Shown piece after piece: positions 21,664 through 22,454 of a stretch of DNA of 22,454 bases. Where the stretch lies: NCBI GenBank assembly GCA_041686695.1, contig JAWLDJ010000031.1, positions 1-22,454 on the forward strand. The letters run 5' to 3'. The DNA is from T1Sed10-7 sp041686695 (lineage in GTDB: Bacteria > Actinomycetota > Nitriliruptoria > Nitriliruptorales > Nitriliruptoraceae). The translations under genes and the position numbers were made by a program. The notes under the pieces are model-generated. The model was not told the DNA's origin and made no database searches. It was given only the letters and a program-made list of their open reading frames with translations. Numbering within the stretch: the first letter of the stretch is position 1; every line of letters starts with the position of its first letter.

Positions 21664-22434
21664 TTGGCCGCTGACGAGGAGATCCCCCCGCGCCCCGCGG
21701 GGGAGATGACGCTCACCGAGCACCTCCGCGAGCTCCGCACGCGGCTGGTGCGTGCCATCATCGCGCTGGCGATCGGCACCGCGGTCGGCTATGCGGTGTT
21801 CCCCTCACTGCTCGACCTGCTGATCGCGCCGTACTGCGAGGTGGTCGAGGCGGGCCGGCAGAACTGCAACCTGATCGCGCTCAAGCCCCTGGAGCCCTTC
21901 TCGGTCCGGATCCGGGCCTCGTTGATGATCGGGCTGTTCGTGGGCGGGCCCGTGATCTTCTACCAGTTGTGGCGTTTCGTGACCCCCGGGCTGACCAAGC
22001 GAGAACGTCGCTACACGCTCCCCTTCGTGGTGCTCAGCCAGGTCATGCTGGCCGTGGGGATCGTGGCCGCCTACCTGATCATCCCGCAGGCGCTGCGGGT
22101 GCTCCTGGCCCTCGGTGGCCCGAGGATCGAAGCCTTCCTGTCGGCCTCGGAGTACCTGTCGTTCTTCCTGCGGATGTGCCTGGCCTTCGGCCTGGTGTTC
22201 GAGTTGCCGTTGGTGCTGGTGTCGCTGGTGCTGGTCGGGGTGCTCACGTCGGCGAACCTGCGGGCAGCCCGGCCCTACGCCATCGTCGCCATGGTGACCC
22301 TGGCCGCGCTCATCACGCCGACCGCCGACGCGGTGACCCTGCTGCTGGTCGCCGGACCGATGATCGCGTTCTACGAGCTGTCGATCCTGGCCGCCTGGCT
22401 GATCGACCGTCGGCGGACCCGACGGCAGCGATGA
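21664..22434 (+). CDS. tatC: Sec-independent protein translocase subunit TatC
   Basis: TatC is the six-helix membrane receptor for twin-arginine signal peptides. The 256-aa protein has the cytoplasmic N-terminal motif MTLTEHLRELRTRL, then helices near 27-47, 85-110, 120-150, 165-190, 200-215 and 220-245. FYQLWRFVTPGLTKRERRY contains the conserved first-loop signature with the signal-binding Glu in the RER. The TTG at 21664, 6 bases after the tatA stop, is used and implies coupling; it lacks a good ribosome site. An ATG at 21706 (just before TLTEHL) is the alternative and would drop 14 residues. The stop overlaps a following ATG (ATGA). Confidence 0.95.
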   Translation: MAADEEIPPRPAGEMTLTEHLRELRTRLVRAIIALAIGTAVGYAVFPSLLDLLIAPYCEVVEAGRQNCNLIALKPLEPFSVRIRASLMIGLFVGGPVIFYQLWRFVTPGLTKRERRYTLPFVVLSQVMLAVGIVAAYLIIPQALRVLLALGGPRIEAFLSASEYLSFFLRMCLAFGLVFELPLVLVSLVLVGVLTSANLRAARPYAIVAMVTLAALITPTADAVTLLLVAGPMIAFYELSILAAWLIDRRRTRRQR

Positions 22435-22454
22435 GCTCCGTCCCCGCTCCGAAG
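22431..22454 (+). CDS. Possible start of the next gene (partial)
   Basis: An ATG at 22431 overlaps the tatC stop as ATGA, the same junction type used by three other gene pairs here (ATGA or GTGA). It reads MSSVPAPK to the end of the window. In several actinobacteria a DEAD/DEAH helicase gene follows tatC, but eight codons cannot identify the product. Confidence 0.4.

Noticed and set aside
1..22454. tRNA or rRNA genes, CRISPR arrays, insertion sequences, attachment sites
   Set aside because: I saw no cloverleaf-like T-loop sequence, no regularly spaced repeats with unique spacers, no transposase or integrase motifs and no terminal inverted repeats.

Overview
The window is GC-rich DNA from an actinobacterium. 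The evidence is a complete Pup-proteasome gene set (arc, dop, pup, prcB, prcA, pafA, pafB, pafC) leading into tatA-tatC, the heavy use of GTG starts (about 13 of 21 genes), and G/C in most third codon positions. The gene order and the divergence of the proteins suggest a deep-branching actinobacterial lineage rather than a mycobacterium or Streptomyces. The exact class cannot be fixed from the sequence alone.

Left part (1-9587). On the minus strand lie a partial phosphoglycerate mutase gene (gpmA) and a SatD-like protein with a C-terminal helix-turn-helix. A divergent intergenic region with a clean 7+7 bp inverted repeat separates them from a plus-strand series: aconitase (acnA), methionine sulfoxide reductase A (msrA), a GH65 glycoside phosphorylase/hydrolase, a fusion of a ubiquitin-like sulfur carrier (TtuB/ThiS type) to a tRNA 2-thiouridine synthetase (TtuA type), and, overlapping it by 4 bp, the tRNA m1A58 methyltransferase TrmI.

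Middle and right part (9588-22454). After a convergent small membrane-protein ORF comes the proteasome locus. ARC/Mpa ATPase and Dop overlap by 4 bp. A strong hairpin and a probable separate promoter precede pup. A minus-strand universal stress protein gene with different codon usage then splits pup from prcB-prcA. The prcA gene contains a 100-N assembly gap inside an acidic repeat. Pup ligase pafA follows, then a minus-strand SRPBCC-type gene, then the WYL-domain regulators pafB and pafC (4-bp overlap). Next are a small zinc-ribbon protein, a single-pass membrane protein, tatA and tatC. An ATGA overlap at the end of tatC probably begins the next gene.

How the genes work together: Dop converts Pup-Gln to Pup-Glu, PafA ligates it to substrate lysines, ARC recognises and unfolds the tagged proteins, and PrcA/PrcB degrade them. 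PafB/PafC are known in mycobacteria as a DNA-damage transcription activator. The most unusual item is the TtuB-TtuA fusion, which keeps its Gly-Gly motif at the fusion joint and sits next to trmI and a few hundred bases from the Pup system. Two chemically distinct small-protein carrier/modifier systems therefore lie side by side.
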